A stretch of DNA of 24,788 bases from assembly GCA_050049355.1 (NCBI GenBank), contig JASFWK010000021.1, positions 1-24,788 on the forward strand, written 5' to 3'. The translations under genes were made by a program, and so were the position numbers. Below, piece by piece: positions 24,604 to 24,788 of the stretch. The DNA comes from JASFWK01 sp050049355 (GTDB lineage: Bacteria > Chloroflexota > Anaerolineae > B4-G1 > DUEL01). Below the pieces are notes generated by a model. It was not told the origin of the DNA, ran no database searches, and was given only the letters and a program-made list of their open reading frames with translations. Positions within the stretch are counted from its first letter, which is position 1. The number at the start of each line of letters is the position of its first letter.

Positions 24604-24788
24604 ATGGCACTGACAGGACTTCAGATCTACAAACTTCTGCCGCAAACCAACTGCAAGGAGTGCGGCTATCCCACCTGCCTGGCCTTCGCCATGAAACTGG
24701 CGGCCAAGCAGGCGGAACTCTCTGCCTGCCCCGACGTCTCGGATGAGGCGAAGGCTCAATTGACGGCTGCTGCTGCGCCCCCCATCCG
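24604..24788 (+). CDS. acsC: Corrinoid iron-sulfur protein large subunit, N-terminal part (truncated by window)
   Basis: Only the first 61 codons are present. The N-terminus holds the Fe4S4 motif of AcsC/CdhE: C17, C20, C25 and C42 in NCKECGYPTC and SACP, with a CxxCxxxxC(x16)C spacing that defines the family. This small domain reductively activates the corrinoid cofactor; the TIM-barrel and cobalamin-binding parts are outside the window. After residue 45 the visible sequence enters an Ala-rich linker (AKAQLTAAAAPP). The ATG follows GGGGGAG, 12 bases after the acsD stop, so the two subunits are cotranscribed. Downstream genes such as the methyltransferase acsE may follow beyond the end. Confidence 0.93.
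   Translation, partial: MALTGLQIYKLLPQTNCKECGYPTCLAFAMKLAAKQAELSACPDVSDEAKAQLTAAAAPPI

Overview
The window looks like a chromosomal segment of an anaerobic, moderately high-G+C bacterium. It carries the bacterial (acetogen-type) Wood-Ljungdahl genes: formate-tetrahydrofolate ligase, CO dehydrogenase, a full-length acetyl-CoA synthase with an N-terminal CODH-binding region, and both corrinoid iron-sulfur protein subunits. Together with a very long, insertion-rich SecA and an adjacent DUF948-like/YtxH pair, this suggests Chloroflexota (Anaerolineae or a relative). That placement is inference from gene content, not a phylogeny. I found no rRNA, tRNA, CRISPR array, transposase or phage gene.

Left part, plus strand (1-1669): the 3' end of mnmA, a DUF192 protein translationally coupled to it, then a two-gene envelope/stress-like unit (DUF948-like membrane protein, YtxH-like protein) with its own near-leaderless promoter. 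A G+C-rich hairpin at 1775-1801 separates these from convergent genes.

Middle part, minus strand (1806-14458, read right to left): an unrecognised winged-helix-ended protein with a PIG-L deacetylase; secA from a clear sigma-70 promoter; directly behind secA a four-gene cassette (winged-helix protein, single-domain KaiC/RAD55-like ATPase, two tiny membrane proteins); then adenosine deaminase (add), argS, dcd and a bifunctional NAD(P)HX repair enzyme (nnr). The cassette is the best candidate here for an undescribed small system.

Right part, plus strand (14718-24788): a NarL/FixJ-type response regulator made from a leaderless promoter; an elaborate regulatory region with a perfect 16-bp inverted repeat abutting a start codon; a protein fusing a degenerate receiver domain to a DUF166/COG1810 domain; then fhs, a small heavy-metal-associated-like protein lacking its CxxC, cooS/acsA, acsB, acsD and the start of acsC. 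These genes would convert CO2/formate and CO to acetyl-CoA, or run in reverse. The methyltransferase acsE and the nickel-insertion ATPase cooC are not in the window and may lie beyond its right end.

Recurrent themes: promoters with TTGCC-type -35 boxes and TATAAT -10 boxes, two of them with the start codon about 10 bp after the -10; dispersed hairpins built on GGTGCCCG/CGGGCACC, one lying in frame inside nnr; and a GAAGTCTG-containing motif repeated in three upstream regions.
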